From the NCBI RefSeq assembly GCF_017591425.1, contig NW_024465669.1, forward strand, positions 1-64,000: a DNA stretch of 64,000 nucleotides. Reading direction: 5' to 3'. This DNA is from Ochotona curzoniae. Taxonomy: Eukaryota; Chordata; Mammalia; Lagomorpha; Ochotonidae. Position numbers and translations under genes: made by a program. Below are positions 60,385-64,000 of this stretch, piece by piece (the stretch's first letter is position 1; each line of letters opens with the position of its first letter). The notes under the pieces were generated by a model that did not search any database, was not told where the DNA came from, and was given only the letters and a program-made list of their open reading frames with translations.

Positions 60385-62330
60385 AATTGTTGGCATCTGG
60401 GTTTGTTCCTTTGTGAAACATCTGGCCATTTCTTGAGTGATTTGTTTGTTTTGGTGTTTTGGTTGTTCTGGAGATCTTTGTATATCCTGGAGAGTAGCCC
60501 CCTATCACCTATGCAGTGTGCAAAGATCTTCTCCCATTCTGTGGGTTGCTTTTTTACTTTGTTGATTGTTTCCCTTGCTGTACAGAAGCTTCTTAGTTTG
60601 ATGAAGCTCCTTTATTTATTTTGGCATTAATTGCTAGTGCTTTTGGTGTCCTTTTGAGGAAGTCAGAGCCTATACCTAAATCTTACAGGGTGTTTCCAAC
60701 ATTTTCTTTCAAAAGTGTGAAGGTTTCTGGATGTAGGTTTAGGTCTTTCATCCATTTAGGTTTGATCTTAGTGTATGGTGAGAGATGTGGATGTATCTTC
60801 TGGTTTCTGCAGACTATTAACCAGTTGTTCCAGCAGCATTTATTGAAGAGACCTTTGCATTTGCTTGGATTGTTGTCTTGTGTTTTTATCAAAGATTATT
60901 TGGCTGTATCTGCACAGGTTCCCTTCTGTTGTTTCTATTCTGCTCCATTGATCCTCCTCTATATCTTTGTGACAGTACCAGGCTGTTTTGATAACCACCC
61001 TATAACATGTTCAGAGGTCTAGAATTGTGATTCCCCCTGTTAACTTTCTATTCTTAAGTATGGTTCTAGCTATTTGTGGTTTTTTGTGTGCAAGGACATA
61101 TATAGGGGGAATCAAGAGAGATTCTGACAACCTGTTAACAGGAGGTCATATGCACAGAGCAGGGGAACCAAAGAGTGGAGCAGGTAGACAGGAGGAGGCT
61201 TGTATACCAACCCTGGAGACTCCTGGATCTTCACCAAGGACTATCAGTATGGACACCAAGGACAAATCCCAATTGTCAAGAAAACCATGGGTAATTAGAG
61301 TGCCTTTGGAGGCCAAGAATTCTGAGGTCATCCGCTCCCATTTGGATCTACCACATGGGGTGGAAGATGCCCAAATCCTTCCTCACAGGATCCACGGTCA
61401 TTGGAACACCAGCCAGGAGCCCTGAGCAGTCTACACAAACAGAACAGTAAACTTCCTTTGGGACTCGGGAGAGGAGCTTTCTCTGGTCCTTACTTAGTTC
61501 TAGCTTTGGATCCCCACTCTCTCTTGCAATGAACATCAGGGTCGCTCCAGAGCTCCCCCCTAAACAAACATACAGAATAATTAGAATAGATAGAGAACAA
61601 CAAGGAAAGCTCAGAACCAGGCAGGAAATAGCCTGGACTCACATATACCTTAGTAGGTAGGATACAAACAGTTACTCCTCACTAAGGTAAGGAAGATTTC
61701 TCTGCACACCTCTCCTAAAACTGTTCTGCACCTCAACAGTAGACATATGCCTTGTTAGAGTCATAAGCCAATTTACACTGACCTAAAATCTGCCAAGTTC
61801 AACAAAATATGCTTCAACACTATAAACTGCTAAATACTAAAATGAAAATAGACATGAGACAGCTGAATAGTACCCTATAGCCATTTTAAGGTATATAGAA
61901 GCCGGCTATATATGAACTAAAATGGAAATGTCAATGAAGTAGTCACAGGATGTGGTTAAGAACCTGTATCTTCTAACATATTGGGTTACTCAATACCTTG
62001 CCAATTAATTCAGTAATGTTCTTAATTGTTGTTGATGTTATGTTGTAGCTTTTAATTGATTGGGATGATATTCTGCCAGCTCTGCTTTCAGACCACAGAT
62101 GGTCTCCCCAAGAAACTGTTGAATTTGTATGGATAGTAAGATGCTGGACTCTATACTTGGTATATGCTTGCAATAAAAGAGTCTTGACTGATTTTGTACT
62201 GAAATACTGCGACAAGGTGGAGGAATCCACCATGGGGCAAGGGTATGTGGAGGGGTTGGGGGAATCCCAGAGCCTATGAAACTGTCACATAGTGCAATGT
62301 AATTAAAAAGATGTAGCAAAAAAAATTTTT
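60385..62330. mobile_element. Twin-primed L1: inverted ORF2 piece followed by sense 3' UTR
   Basis: 60385-61085 is antisense ORF2, matching 32410-33120 (CCCCCTATCACCTATGCAGTG, TTGCTTTTTTACTTTGTTGA). From about 61088 to 62330 the orientation flips and the sequence is the reverse complement of 20890-22080, ending AATTAAAAAGATGTAGC plus an A-run. The 5' inversion within one insertion is the known mark of twin priming. Confidence 0.75.
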
Positions 62331-63654
62331 GGAAAAGGAACAGAGAATGGAGATTGCTCAACCAGCTATGCAGTTTATTACCAGAAAATTCAACTTAGGC
62401 TATCAATACTATTGTTGTTAGCTACTGAATTTATCAGTAACTTACACTTATTGCTTGCAACCTGTGAGAGTAGACAAGGAATAGAAGTACTGAGATATAT
62501 TGATTATGCAAATCTATTTATGTAATTCAGAGTTAAATACATTTTTAAAGATGAATGTACACATGCATATGGAACAAATGTACCTTATTATTTAATCGAA
62601 CTACCAGTAGGGATAGTATCATGAAAATTCAGTTTTTATCCGACAGAAATAAACAAAGATATGAAATAAGGTTTAACATATTCAAATGTAATTAATTCTT
62701 ATTTTACCTTTTAAGAAAAGATTTATAAATTTTACACAAAGCTAGGTAAGATAACAGAGAAAAAAATGTGTCTCCCTAAAATTAGCAACAACAACCATAG
62801 CCGCTATGAAGCTAGGAGAAAGAATCATCTCTTAGTTTAGCAAAGATGTGCATGTAGAAAGGAAAGGGCCAGGTTCTACTAATCAACCAGACAAATTCAA
62901 AGATAAAATTAAAGAGGAAAAAAGCTCTCCAAATGTTATACAATGTGATGTTTGAAGGATTTATTCAAGTGATACATTGACAATAGTGTGAACTGTTTTA
63001 CACTAATATTCAGAACTCAAAATACAAACATCACAATATAGCTAAGTGTCCACTAATTATTCAGCCAGTCCTAACAGTATTTAAATAAGGTGTCCTGAGA
63101 TACTGTTTTCCCATTACACAATTGCTTCAACAATCATATGGCCACTGTCTGAAGTTAGGCAATCTATGTTTGTGGTTTTTCATGGGATATCAACAGCAAG
63201 TAGAACTTTCAAAAGACAATGAAAATGTTGTGAATGATTCCCTCAGAAAAGGCTTTCTATTGCAACTGAGGTGCTTGGTTATATCTGACGCAAATATTTC
63301 TTTAATAGTATGTGTTGGTGTTTGATTTAACTGAAGACAGTATTAGAGTGAGCATGAGAGACAGAATTGATCTTAGATCCCCTGGGTCAGTCCACTCATG
63401 GCTGTGATGCCATGATGTATGGCAGGGTGAAGCCAGAGGCAAAGACCTGCTGGTGTTTTCCACAGGAAGGGCCAGGGCTGGTGCATTTGATCCAATATCC
63501 ACTAATTTCCAAGGAACTTGAGCAGGGAGCAGGGTGGGAGGTGCACCAGGTAAAAACAAATCATAAAAACAAGGGATGCTGCATTTCAAGGGCGTCTTCA
63601 CAATCTGTATCATTGGACAAAACATGGTATAATTGTATAAGAAATCGGGGTTTC
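62331..63654 (+). other. Intron or flank, nothing recognised
   Basis: AT-rich sequence after the twin-primed L1. No exon, RNA gene or young repeat seen apart from possible very old SINE traces near 63360-63560. Confidence 0.5.
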
Positions 63655-64000
63655 AGTAAGGTTTATTTTTTTGTACCTGAAAGGCAGGGCTACAGAGAGG
63701 AGGCACCAGGGGTGTGTGGGCTGCATGTTGTGTCTCTGGATATTTCTGTTTGTTTGTTTTCTGGAGAGTAGTTGATGTTTAGGGGAGAGGTAGCAGAGTC
63801 ACACAGAGCAAAAAATGACAAGAGAGCTTGCATGCTCTGCCCGACTCCACAAAAACCACAGCCAAGTCTGGGTCGTTCTGGTGGTGGGAGCCAGGAGTAT
63901 CTTCCAAGTTGCTGTGTGTCTGCAGGGTGCAATGGGCTTGGGCCCGCCTCTGCTGGTTTTCCTGGTTTGGAAGCAGGAAGCAGCATTAGAAAACAGAGCA
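63655..64000 (-). mobile_element. Old antisense C-SINE running off the window
   Basis: AAGGTTTATTTTTTTGTACC, GAAAGGCAGGGCTACAGAG and later GGGAGCCAGGAG and GGAAGCAGGAAGC follow the antisense order, interrupted by about 100 bp of other sequence. 63360-63560 may be another very old copy. Confidence 0.45.

Overview
The window looks like intronic DNA from a lagomorph genome, most likely a pika (Ochotona). The evidence is dozens of C-type SINEs (tRNA-derived head, 'GGTTCTAATCC'-type B box, tail ending AATAAAAATAAATAAATCTT) and several L1 elements with a lagomorph-type 3' end. There is no bacterial, operon, CRISPR or replication-origin content. Species assignment is inference from recalled repeat consensus sequences, not a database search.

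One gene is visible, on the + strand and incomplete at both ends. It is an intron-bearing, strongly diverged member of the cTAGE5/MIA2-TANGO1/MIA3 family, which are ER-exit-site cargo receptors for bulky secretory cargo. Only the coiled-coil exons are here. Exons at 347-436, 3585-3704, 5418-5502 and 8567-8705 match, in order, consecutive coiled-coil blocks of MIA2. The exon at 56800-56876 matches the block just before the proline-rich tail. The membrane segment, N-terminus and proline-rich C-terminus lie outside the window.

Between 8705 and 56800 a four-exon cassette, called E1-E2-E3-E4 here, occurs four times in tandem. E1 is at 11153, 22438, 37951 and 49515; E4 ends at 16539, 27212, 43271 and 55450. 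All 16 exons have GT-AG borders and no stop. Each cassette starts and ends in phase 2, so all copies can be spliced into one frame adding 352 codons (about 88 per copy), against a single copy in the family as I know it. Two decayed copies of the preceding exon (16808-16939, 43547-43676) show that the original duplicated unit was larger. Introns of the copies are recognisably homologous, and some stretches are nearly identical, which suggests recent gene conversion or re-duplication.

The rest is mobile DNA. A near-full-length old antisense L1 (about 27.76-37.18 kb) is split by a younger 5'-truncated L1 (31.41-34.37 kb). There are further L1 pieces near 9-10, 17.8-19.1, 20.9-22.15, 45.2-47.6 and 60.4-62.3 kb (two look twin-primed). 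Also present are a solo LTR (25144-25748) with a 4-bp duplication proven by empty paralogous sites, an antisense LTR at 44080-44836, a possible LTR at 52081-52634, a 3'-truncated tRNA-Ala retropseudogene with perfect 14-bp duplications (3298-3356), and a minisatellite at 12741-13110 that seems to be built from an exon/5'-splice-site junction.
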